The notes under the pieces are model-generated. The model did no database searches and was not told the DNA's origin. It saw nothing but the letters and a program-made list of their open reading frames with translations. Positions 34,049-42,480 of a DNA stretch of 64,000 nt are shown in pieces. Each line of letters opens with the position of its first letter. Position 1 is the first letter of the stretch. The position numbers and the translations under genes were made by a program. The DNA comes from Lactonifactor sp. BIOML-A5 (GTDB lineage Bacteria > Bacillota > Clostridia > Lachnospirales > Lachnospiraceae), in assembly GCF_009677585.1 (NCBI RefSeq), contig NZ_WKYV01000027.1, forward strand, positions 1-64,000, given 5' to 3'.

Positions 34049-35575
34049 TTACATGGTCTGGTCAAAGCATCCAGTCAAATCAGAAAACAGTCTGCGGTAC
34101 ATTTCGTATCCCTCCCCGTAAACCTCTTTGTTTTCCGGATCAGGGTCAAAGACAGTTTTTATATCGATCATGCTGTCTACCGCACCATCTATGCTGTCAA
34201 ATATGCCCACTGCTTTCCCGGCCAGAATTGCCGCACCCAGACATGCCGCTTCTTTTGATTTTGTGGTAAGTAACCGCTTACCTGTAATATCAGATTTAAT
34301 CTGGCTCCAGACAGCGCTCTTAGAGCCTCCCCCCAGGGAACGGATTTCGTTTACTTCAATTCCCATCTTGGAGAGGGTATCAATATTTCGCTGCAGAATA
34401 TAGCCCACAGCCTCAAAAATAGCTCTTACAAAATGTGCTTTTGTGTGCTTCATAGTAAACCCGAACCACACTCCCTTGGCTTTGGCATTTACATCCGGCG
34501 CCAGGGATCCGGACAGGTGAGGAAGCATCAGCAGTCCTTCGGCTCCGGCAGGAACGCTGTCTGCTTCTTTTCCCATTAAATCGTAAGCATCCTCTGTGGA
34601 TATGGCTGCAACCGCCATCTCATCCTGGCAGAACTTATCTCGGAACCATCGAAGGGCCATTCCTCCGGTGGTAAAGGTATGCATCATATACATATCCGGT
34701 ATGGCAAAATAGTGCAAAGGCATCTTCCTGTTGGGGTCAAAGGTGGGTTCTGCCACCGGTACACAGATCGCCAGCGCAGATCCAATATTTTCAGAGAACA
34801 TACCCGGGTGAACATTGCCCACGCCGATGGCGCCCGCCGCCTGGTCAAGGGCACCGGTGCATATGGTAATATCCTCTCCCAGCCCCAGTTCTGCCCGTAT
34901 GTCAGGAAGCATTCTCCCCACGGCTTCCCCTGACTCACGTACAGGCGCCAGCTGTTCTTCTTTTATTCCGATAAACTCCAGCATTTCAGGCCAGTATTTC
35001 TTTGTGGTAATGTCCCAGTAAGCAGAGGAGCAGACTAAGGATCCCTCTGTGGCGAATAATCCGGTCATTCTATAGATAAAATAGTCTTCAATCAATAAAT
35101 ACTTATACGTCTGCCGGAATATTTCCGGTTCATTTTTCTTAATCCATAAGATCTTTGCCGCCGGCCAGCAGGGCTCAAAGCTCACCTGTCCGGTTACCTG
35201 ATAGCACGTATCATCCCCGAAACGCTCTGTCATTTCTTTTGCTTCATCAACTGCCCGGTTATCCATCCAGACAATAGCATTCCTTAACGGCCGGCCATTT
35301 TTGTCAATACAGATCATGGTTTCCCCCTGCGCAGATATTGCCAGCGCAACACTGTCCTGCGCAGTTATGGGATATTGTGTTTTTAAATCAGCCAGGCCGG
35401 CGCAGAATGCCTTCCAATAAACCTCTGCGTCTTCTTCTACAAAATTTACTTTTGGAGTCATCAGACTATATTCCTGAGTGGATACAGCTAAAAGACCTCC
35501 TTTATTGTCAAATAGTGCAATTTTAAGAGCCGTCGTTCCCAGATCCAGACCAATCAATAACTTCATGCCTAACAT
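34049..35575 (-). CDS. FGGY-family carbohydrate kinase (xylulokinase-like)
   Basis: About 508 residues; start either ATG 35575, overlapping the lipoate ligase stop, or ATG 35566 with GGAGG 12 nt upstream. ATP-binding signature GLDLGTTALKIALFD (about 8-22), ISAQGETMICID, IVWMDNRA (about 105-112), the catalytic Asp in GALDQAAGAIG (about 240-250) and the C-terminal FGGY motif RSLGGGSKSAVW. It phosphorylates a ketose or polyol with ATP. In the operon it follows lipoate ligase and is next to the TIM-barrel gene; the substrate is probably the product of the isomerase-like enzyme. Confidence 0.92.
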   Translation of the reverse strand: MLGMKLLIGLDLGTTALKIALFDNKGGLLAVSTQEYSLMTPKVNFVEEDAEVYWKAFCAGLADLKTQYPITAQDSVALAISAQGETMICIDKNGRPLRNAIVWMDNRAVDEAKEMTERFGDDTCYQVTGQVSFEPCWPAAKILWIKKNEPEIFRQTYKYLLIEDYFIYRMTGLFATEGSLVCSSAYWDITTKKYWPEMLEFIGIKEEQLAPVRESGEAVGRMLPDIRAELGLGEDITICTGALDQAAGAIGVGNVHPGMFSENIGSALAICVPVAEPTFDPNRKMPLHYFAIPDMYMMHTFTTGGMALRWFRDKFCQDEMAVAAISTEDAYDLMGKEADSVPAGAEGLLMLPHLSGSLAPDVNAKAKGVWFGFTMKHTKAHFVRAIFEAVGYILQRNIDTLSKMGIEVNEIRSLGGGSKSAVWSQIKSDITGKRLLTTKSKEAACLGAAILAGKAVGIFDSIDGAVDSMIDIKTVFDPDPENKEVYGEGYEMYRRLFSDLTGCFDQTM

Positions 35576-36579
35576 TTACCTCCAAAATCACTTTTTTCCT
35601 CGAAGAAGCAGCTTGTTACTTCTTCTGCCGTAATAGAGCCGAAATACATCTGTATCGGTATCTCCCGCAATACGTTCACAACTTTTTCTTTTTCATAAGC
35701 CATACCAGTCAATTTTTTTTCTACCGCGCTTACGCTCTGCAGCGCCAGGAAATCACCGTTGATCACACAATGTGCAATTCTGCCGTCTGCAATGTCCAGA
35801 TTTACTTCTACCGTTCCGCCCAAAAATCGTTTCCGGTTTTTATAATTACATTTTGGGGATCGGCTGAAATTCCATTCCTTACTTCTGTATTTTTCGTCGG
35901 CCAACTTTTCAATCTGTCCAAGCGCCCGAGCATCAAGCTGCACATTTTCGAACGCTCCACCTCTGCTCCAGTAATCTATGAGTAGGTCCTTTACTCCCTG
36001 AATGTCAATGGGAAAGGGTACATAGTCCTGTATGTTTGTAACTCTGCTGCGCACAGATTTTACACTTTTGGACTGAAATTTATCCGGTGAAACATGGAGA
36101 ACTCCGCTCAGAAGTTCCAGATCAGAAGCGATCAAAAGCGTTCCGTGCTGCAGCAGCCGATTCTTTGCCAACGTCTGTGCGCTGCCCGAAATCTTCTTTC
36201 CATCCAGCAGCAAATCATTGCGCCCCTTCAGTTCAATCTCCAGACCATACTCCCGAAAGGCCTCTGTGACAGGCTCAAGCAGCTTTCCGAAATCCACGCC
36301 TCTGCCCTCATTCCAATCCGTTATGTAGGAATAATTCAGGTTGCCCAGGTCATGGTAGACTGTCCCGCCGCCTGTGATTCTGCGTACAATATTCACCTTT
36401 AATTCTTCTGCCTTTGACAGATTGATTTCTTCATACGGATTCTGGTGCAGACCCATGACAATGGTATTCTCATTCTGCCAAAGGATTAAATAATCGTCGT
36501 CCCTGCAATTTTTTAAAACATATTCTTCAAATGCAAGGTTGTAATAAGGATCCACTTTTGCCGTCTCTAAATATTTCAT
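35569..36579 (-). CDS. lplA: Lipoate-protein ligase A
   Basis: 336 residues. The lipoate-binding core (about 1-240) carries LAFEEYVL, RRITGGGTVYHDLGNLNYSYI (about 65-85), the RNDLLLDGKKISGSAQ segment (about 121-136) with the catalytic Lys, and GTLLIASDLE; the C-terminal accessory domain is at about 250-336. The enzyme attaches scavenged lipoate through lipoyl-AMP to the acceptor lysine of lipoyl domains. Its presence inside the operon points to salvage of lipoate for the adjacent free-standing lipoyl domain (39184-39450). Confidence 0.94.
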   Translation of the reverse strand: MKYLETAKVDPYYNLAFEEYVLKNCRDDDYLILWQNENTIVMGLHQNPYEEINLSKAEELKVNIVRRITGGGTVYHDLGNLNYSYITDWNEGRGVDFGKLLEPVTEAFREYGLEIELKGRNDLLLDGKKISGSAQTLAKNRLLQHGTLLIASDLELLSGVLHVSPDKFQSKSVKSVRSRVTNIQDYVPFPIDIQGVKDLLIDYWSRGGAFENVQLDARALGQIEKLADEKYRSKEWNFSRSPKCNYKNRKRFLGGTVEVNLDIADGRIAHCVINGDFLALQSVSAVEKKLTGMAYEKEKVVNVLREIPIQMYFGSITAEEVTSCFFEEKSDFGGKC

Positions 36580-36623
36580 CTTTTCTCACTGCTTTCCGGT
36601 ATTTTGCTGACTGGTAATACATC

Positions 36624-37301
36624 CTAGATTTCCATTGTCTCCATTAATTCTTTTACATAACTGAAGAATTTTGCCGCGTAAGCCCCGTCAATCATCCGGT
36701 GATCAGCCACAAGATTCAGGTTCATCATAGGCCTCACGGTAATCTCGCCGTCAATTACCACAGGGGTGTCTTTCATCTTTGTAACGCCCAGAATTGCAGC
36801 CTCCGGCTGGTTAATAATGGGGGAAAAGCTCTCAATTCCCATCATCCCCAGGTTTGTAATGGTAAAGGTGCCTCCTGTGATGTCATCCATGGTGATTTGA
36901 TTCTTCTTGGTTCTGAAAACAGAATCGTTGGTTTCCTTCGCAATTGTATAAATATCCTTATTCGCTACATCCTTAATGTTCGGTACCATCAATCCCTCTT
37001 CCAGAGCCACTGCCAGACCAATATTCACCTGGTCATGTATGATGATTTCATTATCCTGAAAACTGGAATTAAACAATTCGTATTCGGTAATGGCCTTTGC
37101 ACAGACCTTCATCAATATATGATTCAGGGTGACTTTCCGGCTTTTATCCTCATTATCCTTATTTAACTTTTTCAGCAAAGCCAGCGTATGAGTCATATCT
37201 ACGCTCAGAGTAAAGGCAACACGGGGAGATACGCTCCAGCTTTCGCTCATTCTCTCCGCGATGATTTTTCTCATGCCTGACACTTTTATCTTTTTTTCCA
37301 T
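36624..37301 (-). CDS. Dihydrolipoyl acyltransferase (E2), catalytic core only
   Basis: 225 residues, the 2-oxoacid dehydrogenase acyltransferase domain alone. It begins with the standard MRKIIAERMSESW (about 10-22) and ends with the active-site LVADHRMIDGAYAAKF (about 197-212), giving the catalytic His and Asp. There is no lipoyl domain and no peripheral-subunit-binding domain, both normally on the same chain. The lipoyl domain is encoded separately at 39184-39450, with the cobalamin-dependent mutase gene between them. How E1 and E3 bind this core without a binding domain is an open question. Confidence 0.92.
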   Translation of the reverse strand: MEKKIKVSGMRKIIAERMSESWSVSPRVAFTLSVDMTHTLALLKKLNKDNEDKSRKVTLNHILMKVCAKAITEYELFNSSFQDNEIIIHDQVNIGLAVALEEGLMVPNIKDVANKDIYTIAKETNDSVFRTKKNQITMDDITGGTFTITNLGMMGIESFSPIINQPEAAILGVTKMKDTPVVIDGEITVRPMMNLNLVADHRMIDGAYAAKFFSYVKELMETMEI

Positions 37302-37378
37302 TCTGCCTCACCTTTTCTATCATACCCTTTCTACTGTCAGAATACCCTTATCCCGACAGTTCCAAAGGGCGTTTCTAC

Positions 37379-39151
37379 TTACTGCTGTGTAATTTTGTCC
37401 AGAAGGTCTTCTACTGTTGTCACTGTTGTGATTCCAAGTTCCTGAATCTCTTTTGTAACGTCAGAAGGTACATCATCATCTTCATTTAAAAAGCTCTGGA
37501 GCACACCGCCGAAGAAGAATCTGTATTTGCGTCCCCTCTCGGCCGCCAGTTTTACAATCAGTTTTGCGTAGGGCAATGCCTGTCCGTTGTGGAGGCTGAC
37601 ACAGATATCTGTAATGTTATTCTCATCTGCCAGATCCAGCACATCGATTGCTTCCAGCTGGTTTCCGCCGTCAATCACATCCGCGCCAAATTCCTTCATA
37701 ACTCCTGCAATTACTGCGGCGCCTGCAAAATGAACATCCGCGGAGGCAACGCAGATTCTGTGATCCTTGAGAAGCCCAGGATATTTGGTATCTTTCAGAA
37801 GAGTAATCTGATTGGCCAGTTCATTCTGGGTTGCATTCCACAAAGCTGCGGGCATTAACGGTACGATGGTCTCGTTGCCGTCCTCAACAATGGAAGGATG
37901 GAACAATTTCTCCAGCGTAAACGGATCGATGGCCTTTAAGACAACCATAAGTTCAATGGGATTTGTAATATCAACACCAGCTTCCGCAAGACCGTCCAGC
38001 ATGTAATGGAACATCCTGTCTGACAGCTCAATGGTCTGATCCCTCAGTCTTTCAATGGGATCCCAGTTCATCAGAGGCTCCCAGTAATAGGCAACTTCCT
38101 GTGCTCTCTGACAAGCCCCTGTCATATCCAGCATCTCCGGAACCGTAGGAATCGCTACCTTTTCTGTAATAGGAACTGAAAGGAATGCACATCCTGTCTT
38201 AAAATGCTTTTCTGCAAGAATCAGAAGCAGCACTTCCGGAATCTGGAAACCGTAATTAGCCTGTATATGATGATCCCAGTGACTGATGGTATCCGGATAA
38301 ACAAAACCGATTCCCGGCTGATCCTCTTTGCTGAAGACTTCACTTGCGGCAAGCCACAGAGCCGTCTTGTGCATAATGTCCTGAGTAAAGTTTCCGAAGC
38401 TGTAGGAGTATCTGGCGCCGCAGAGATCACATACAATGTATTGATCCATTCTGGCCCACGCAAGTGAGGTGGCAAGGTCATTGAAGTAGGCTCCATACGA
38501 GTCGTCGGACTGTCCGTTTACAATGATTTTGTCATCGTATCTGGAAGCCACGATCCCAAGGGCCTTCACATTCTCGGTCATGTTCCAGACTTCATCCGGA
38601 CAGCCCGGGGCAACCTGTACATAGGTGCTGAACAGTCCTGTCCACTGAGATCCGGCCTCGATAGAATTGATTGTGGTTTCCACAGCGTTTGGCCAGCCCA
38701 GGTGATTATCGCCAAATACGGGGGCAACGCTGGAGGCCATAGTAATTGCTTCCCAATCCTCCGGCTCATTCAGCATAAATCCCAGAGAAATGGGCAGCCC
38801 CTCTCTCTTATCTTTGGGAACTCCGGTAATATTCTGGGGGAGCTGATGTGCCATGCTGATATTCAGGCCGGTCTCTTCATTAAACTTCTCAGCCTCTTTC
38901 ATTGCCGCGACCTGCTCTTCCACGCTTGAGAGGCCCGTGTTAATTTTCCAGCACATTTCTCCTTTTTCCTTCAGCTTCATACGGTAGTCCACTGGCTTCA
39001 TACCATATTTCTTTTCAAAAGGAATTGTCTTTATCTTTAGATTTTTTCCAATCTCATATCCTTCCTGCCAGACTTTCTTCCAGTCCGGAATATTGTCAGG
39101 AATTAAGCTTGCTATATAATCTCTGTTCGCTTTATTTAATAGTTTCCCCAT
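37379..39151 (-). CDS. Cobalamin-dependent mutase-like protein (barrel plus B12 domain)
   Basis: 590 residues; GGAGAGAG precedes ATG 39151. The C-terminal about 130 residues form a B12-binding Rossmann domain with the base-off/His-on motif Asp-x-His-x-x-Gly (ADVHFAGAAVIAG, about 470-482), followed by GADVIDGGNQ and the late FFFGGVLQ. The first about 440 residues look like the TIM barrel of adenosylcobalamin mutases; segments GLSSVEEQVAAMKEAEKF, VEDGNETIVPL and the VAPGCPDEVW stretch do not match methylmalonyl-CoA mutase. Size and order resemble glutamate mutase or 2-methyleneglutarate mutase class enzymes. It probably rearranges the carbon skeleton or migrates a group on a pathway acid. The exact reaction is unknown. 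Confidence 0.75.
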   Translation of the reverse strand: MGKLLNKANRDYIASLIPDNIPDWKKVWQEGYEIGKNLKIKTIPFEKKYGMKPVDYRMKLKEKGEMCWKINTGLSSVEEQVAAMKEAEKFNEETGLNISMAHQLPQNITGVPKDKREGLPISLGFMLNEPEDWEAITMASSVAPVFGDNHLGWPNAVETTINSIEAGSQWTGLFSTYVQVAPGCPDEVWNMTENVKALGIVASRYDDKIIVNGQSDDSYGAYFNDLATSLAWARMDQYIVCDLCGARYSYSFGNFTQDIMHKTALWLAASEVFSKEDQPGIGFVYPDTISHWDHHIQANYGFQIPEVLLLILAEKHFKTGCAFLSVPITEKVAIPTVPEMLDMTGACQRAQEVAYYWEPLMNWDPIERLRDQTIELSDRMFHYMLDGLAEAGVDITNPIELMVVLKAIDPFTLEKLFHPSIVEDGNETIVPLMPAALWNATQNELANQITLLKDTKYPGLLKDHRICVASADVHFAGAAVIAGVMKEFGADVIDGGNQLEAIDVLDLADENNITDICVSLHNGQALPYAKLIVKLAAERGRKYRFFFGGVLQSFLNEDDDVPSDVTKEIQELGITTVTTVEDLLDKITQQ

Positions 39152-39183
39152 AGATCTCTCTCCATTAAGGATTCCCGAGTATG

Positions 39184-39450
39184 TTACAGATACGCAGAAA
39201 TATCCTCATTCTCATCTTCAGCTACAATAAGCACCGGTGTCTGGCATGCAATTTTGGTTCCTTCTTCTACCAGAAGTTTTCTTACAACCCCGTCCATATC
39301 AGATTCTGCCTGATTTGTAATCTTATCTGTGGAAACCTCATATAAAGCGTCTCCCTCAGAAACTGTGTCTCCCTCTTTTACGAGATACTTTTCTACAGTT
39401 CCTTCTTTCATTGTTGCTCCCATTCTTGGAAGCTTAAATACCTTTACCAT
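39184..39450 (-). CDS. Free-standing lipoyl domain protein
   Basis: 88 residues, one biotinyl/lipoyl domain and nothing else. AGGAGG precedes ATG 39450. The lipoyl-lysine hairpin reads EVSTDKITNQ with Lys at about 47, and symmetric half-repeats around it are clear (EGDTVSEGDALYEV and EGTKIACQTPVLIV). In the classical complex this domain is the N-terminus of E2. Here it must shuttle acyl groups and electrons between E1, the E2 core and E3 as a separate carrier, as the H-protein does in glycine cleavage. lplA in the same operon should lipoylate it. Confidence 0.93.
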   Translation of the reverse strand: MVKVFKLPRMGATMKEGTVEKYLVKEGDTVSEGDALYEVSTDKITNQAESDMDGVVRKLLVEEGTKIACQTPVLIVAEDENEDISAYL

Positions 39451-39496
39451 TTTTATCCTCCTAAAATAATCTTTTAAAACGTGACCTTTTTTATTT

Positions 39497-39570
39497 TATT
39501 TTTTGAAAAAGCCCTATGGCCGCCCGCAGGGCATGGAGCAGAGCGCCCGGCGGGGGCCGGCCTTTTTCCT
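39497..39570 (-). terminator. GC-rich hairpin between E1-beta and lipoyl domain genes
   Basis: A GC-rich stretch with complementary GGCCG-type arms, bordered by AAAAAG and CTTTTT, lies in the 122-bp gap after the E1-beta stop. It could be a partial terminator or an RNA-processing element inside the operon. The pairing is imperfect. Confidence 0.35.
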
Positions 39571-39572
39571 GC

Positions 39573-40034
39573 TTACTCCATTACTTTCTTAACAGCGGTA
39601 ACAATATCATTCTTCTGCGGGAAGTAATAATCTTCTAGACTTACGGTATAAGGACAAGGAATATTCAGAGCGCCCACGCGTACAATTCCCTTATCCAGGG
39701 TCTCGAACATATCTTCCGCCACATTTGCAGCCAATTCTCCGGACCATGCACCTCTTTTCACCTCTTCGGTAACGATGACAAGCTTTCTGGTCTTGGCGAT
39801 TGATTTGTAAACAAGTTCTTTATCAAATGGATATAAGGTTCTCGGGTCAATAACCTCTGCACTGATTCCCTCTTTCTCCAGTTCCTCTGCCGCTTCCAGA
39901 GCTTTCAGCACACACAGTCCGGTGGCAACTAAGGTAACATCACTGCCGGGTTTCTTAATGTCCGCACTTCCAAGAGGAATCGGGGAGTATACATCCTTGT
40001 CTACTACATCACCCTTTGTCTGGTATAACATCAG
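39573..40034 (-). pseudogene. E1-beta of 2-oxoacid/acetoin dehydrogenase, 3' fragment
   Basis: Encodes the last about 151 residues of a transketolase-like E1-beta: it opens with LYQTKGDVV and continues with VTLVATGLCVLKALEAAEEL and the ending VIDPRTLYPFD ... TVTEEV-type core, as in AcoB/PdhB. The first 175 residues are encoded 11 kb away at 51029-51556, and the two match end to end when the mobile element is removed. The frame runs on into the recombinase gene to 40145; an ATG at 40064 with AAAAGGA upstream could start a 163-residue C-terminal fragment. Classed as an interrupted gene. Confidence 0.9.
40028..40032. repeat. Left attachment repeat of the tet(O) element
   Basis: ACATC (GATGT on the gene strand), identical to 51031-51035. 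It overlaps the stop codon of the serine recombinase (TGA) and codons of E1-beta. Expected as the core duplication of a serine-recombinase integration; the true crossover dinucleotide lies within it. Confidence 0.7.
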
Positions 40035-41887
40035 TCGGTCATTTTTTGCGGACAGTTCATACATGCTATCCTTTTCTGTTCTCTGCTCCTGCGTTTGCTC
40101 TCGTTTGATTTCTCCCTCCGTATCTTCTTGGCACAAGCAGGACAATACCTTGATGCACCAGAGCCCGGGACATATTCAACGCCGCACACCGTACAATTTT
40201 TAGCGGGCATTGCTGCCCACCGTTTTGTAGGTATGATATGTAATTCATCGACAAAGCCGATGAATTTATAGTAAATCTTGATTTCCTGCTTCACTGTTCC
40301 GTCTGCCATCTTCTCACGCTCCGAAACAAGTATCTTGTCTATGAGTGCGTTTATAACTGTTGCATCCAGTTCTTTTAAGCCTTGATAATTTCGGATAAGG
40401 GCGAGGAAGTCACGGATTCCCCGTGATTTCTCGTAGCTTTCATTAAGAGTTTCCGTCACCTCTTTCAGCCTTGCTTCAATTTCAAGCTGCTCTTTCTGGT
40501 ATTTCCCCGACATCATCTCAAAATTCCGCTCGGTAATACGCTCCATGACCTTATCCTCGTAGAGAGAGGAAAACAGCCTGTCCAGTTCCGCAAGGCGTTT
40601 GTTCAGCTTCTTACGTTCTTTCTCTAATGCTTTCGCCCTGCTCTGGTCTGTTTCCGTGAGCCGCTTTTCTATGGCCCTGACCGCCTTTTCATCATTCACT
40701 GCCATATCCGCAAAACAGTTGATGTCGGCAAGAACGGCATTGAATAAATCCCTTGCTTCTATATTGTGGGCACTACACTCGCTTCTTCCGTTTCTTGCAT
40801 AATTATTACATGAATACTGTACACAGTCGATAATCTCTGGGCGTTTCCTCCTGTGTACGTTCATTGCCCGCAGAGCACATCCGCAGTCCACACACTTGAT
40901 AACGCCTGCAAAAATATTTACAAATCCTCCCTTGTTCTGTGGAAGCCTACGACTTGTAATAAGCTGTTGGACAATATCAAATTCCTCCTGCGTGACTATT
41001 CCCTCATGGGTATTGGGTATCACTTCCCATTCTTCGGGCAGCTTAGAGGGGCGTTTCTTGCTTTTCATATTGGCGGCAATCCGTTTGTAGCCTACAAGAT
41101 TTCCCGCATATATCGGGCTTCTTAAAATGCTCCTCACGCTGTTCCCACTCCAAATATAGCGTTTGTCCTCGTTCCCCTCAAAATGACGTTCAAAGCCTGT
41201 TTCGCCACGCTCCGCCGCATAAGCGGCAGGGCGTAGGATATGCTGTTTATTAAGATGTCTGCAAATTTTGGCAACTCCATTCCCTTTTAATGCAAGGTCG
41301 AATATCTCTTTTACAACATGTGCCACTTTATCATCTATCAGCAGATGGTTGTGGTCGGCAGGGTCTTTGATATAGCCATAAGGGGCGGTAGTTCCCATGA
41401 ATTTCCCCTGTTGAAACCTCGCCCGATATGCCGATTTTATCTTAACAGATATGTCAGCGGCATACATTTCGTTTAAAATGTTGCGGAAAGGCGTGATGTC
41501 CATAGCAGATTTATTCAAGGTATCTACGCCGTCATTGACCGCTATATACCTCACGTTATGCTCTGGGAAGAAAACTTCCAGATATAACCCACAATCAAGA
41601 TAGTTTCTCCCCAGACGGGATAAATCTTTCGTAATCACGCAGTTTATCAGACCGCTTTCAATGTCTTTTATCATATTCTGGAAACTTGGTCTTTGGAAAT
41701 TTGTACCAGAATAACCATCGTCCACATACGTTTTTGCTATGTGCCATCCCTGCTTTTTCACATAATCCGTGAGGATGGATTTCTGTGTCGCAATGCTCGC
41801 ACTCTCGTTATCCGTACCATCGTCTTTAGATAAGCGGCAATAAATGCCGACTAAATAGATTTTCTTTTCTTCTTTGATTCCTGCCAT
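40031..41887 (-). CDS. Large serine recombinase (TndX/TnpX type)
   Basis: 618 residues. Resolvase catalytic domain about 10-160 with the nucleophile Ser20 in GIYCRLSKDD and the Arg-containing ITKDLSRLGRNYLDCG (about 85-100); recombinase DNA-binding domain about 170-290; zinc-ribbon about 325-375 (CVDCGCALRAM); coiled coil about 400-480; and a second C-terminal zinc motif CTVCGVEYVPGSGASRYCPAC (split at about 563-583). It catalyses integration and excision through short cores. The stop codon lies in the left attachment repeat, so integration completes the reading frame end. It should move the 40028-51035 element. Confidence 0.94.
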   Translation of the reverse strand: MAGIKEEKKIYLVGIYCRLSKDDGTDNESASIATQKSILTDYVKKQGWHIAKTYVDDGYSGTNFQRPSFQNMIKDIESGLINCVITKDLSRLGRNYLDCGLYLEVFFPEHNVRYIAVNDGVDTLNKSAMDITPFRNILNEMYAADISVKIKSAYRARFQQGKFMGTTAPYGYIKDPADHNHLLIDDKVAHVVKEIFDLALKGNGVAKICRHLNKQHILRPAAYAAERGETGFERHFEGNEDKRYIWSGNSVRSILRSPIYAGNLVGYKRIAANMKSKKRPSKLPEEWEVIPNTHEGIVTQEEFDIVQQLITSRRLPQNKGGFVNIFAGVIKCVDCGCALRAMNVHRRKRPEIIDCVQYSCNNYARNGRSECSAHNIEARDLFNAVLADINCFADMAVNDEKAVRAIEKRLTETDQSRAKALEKERKKLNKRLAELDRLFSSLYEDKVMERITERNFEMMSGKYQKEQLEIEARLKEVTETLNESYEKSRGIRDFLALIRNYQGLKELDATVINALIDKILVSEREKMADGTVKQEIKIYYKFIGFVDELHIIPTKRWAAMPAKNCTVCGVEYVPGSGASRYCPACAKKIRREKSNESKRRSREQKRIACMNCPQKMTD

Positions 41888-41941
41888 ACTGTAAAACCTC
41901 CGTATCTGTCCTATCTGTTTTCATGTCCCATTGCGTACATT

Positions 41942-42205
41942 CTAAGCGGACAGCCCCTCATTGTCGAAGGTGTCGCCCTCGGCAATCTTCTTCCGAATAT
42001 CCTCGGAGATAATCGGGACAAACGCTTCTGTAACGGTCTGTGTGCCGACATATTCACGGCTGATTATCATCTGCACTGGTGCTTTTGGCACGATACGCTT
42101 TCTCTTTTTATCTGCTTTCTTATCCTCGCCCATACTTAAATCTTCCTTTCCAGACAGGGCAGGGAAGAGTTTGGAAATGTCCCCGCCCTGCCAATCAGAT
42201 ACCAT
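41942..42205 (-). CDS. Small conserved mobile-element protein, unknown
   Basis: Up to 87 residues from ATG 42205, which overlaps the upstream stop by one base; ATG 42133 with AAGGAAG upstream is an alternative start (63 residues). Lys-rich middle (KKADKKRKR) and a C-terminal segment REYVGTQTVTEAFVPIISEDIRKK. Such small proteins sit next to the recombinase in related elements and could be accessory or excision factors; I do not recognise a domain. Confidence 0.6.
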   Translation of the reverse strand: MVSDWQGGDISKLFPALSGKEDLSMGEDKKADKKRKRIVPKAPVQMIISREYVGTQTVTEAFVPIISEDIRKKIAEGDTFDNEGLSA

Positions 42206-42435
42206 TAATCCTCGCTGTTTAATTCTTTCTGTAATGCTTTAAGGAGTGCCGCCGCTTCATCAGCGTTCAGCGTGATTCCCTTGCCGCACTTTTCACGGTT
42301 CGGGGAAAAGCTGCGGATGTCATACTTCGGCTCTTTCCCATTCCATGAAATGAGATTGATTTCCTTTGTGTAGCCACTGTCGCCCGTAGACAATACTGCG
42401 ATTTCCTTTACGATTTCATACTGGATTTCTCTCAT
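42205..42435 (-). CDS. YdbC/PC4-like ssDNA-binding protein
   Basis: 76 residues. The sequence has the YdbC/PC4 layout: IQYEIVKEIAVLS near the start, then TKEINLISWNGKEPKYDIRSF (about 24-43) and GITLNADEAAALLKAL at the end. Relatives bind single-stranded DNA or RNA. In this element it is located between the ParB-like gene and the recombinase, consistent with a role in transfer or replication intermediates. Confidence 0.82.
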   Translation of the reverse strand: MREIQYEIVKEIAVLSTGDSGYTKEINLISWNGKEPKYDIRSFSPNREKCGKGITLNADEAAALLKALQKELNSED

Positions 42436-42480
42436 TCTCCATACCTCAACTCTCTGTATTTACTTCCCGAAAAAAGAAGA

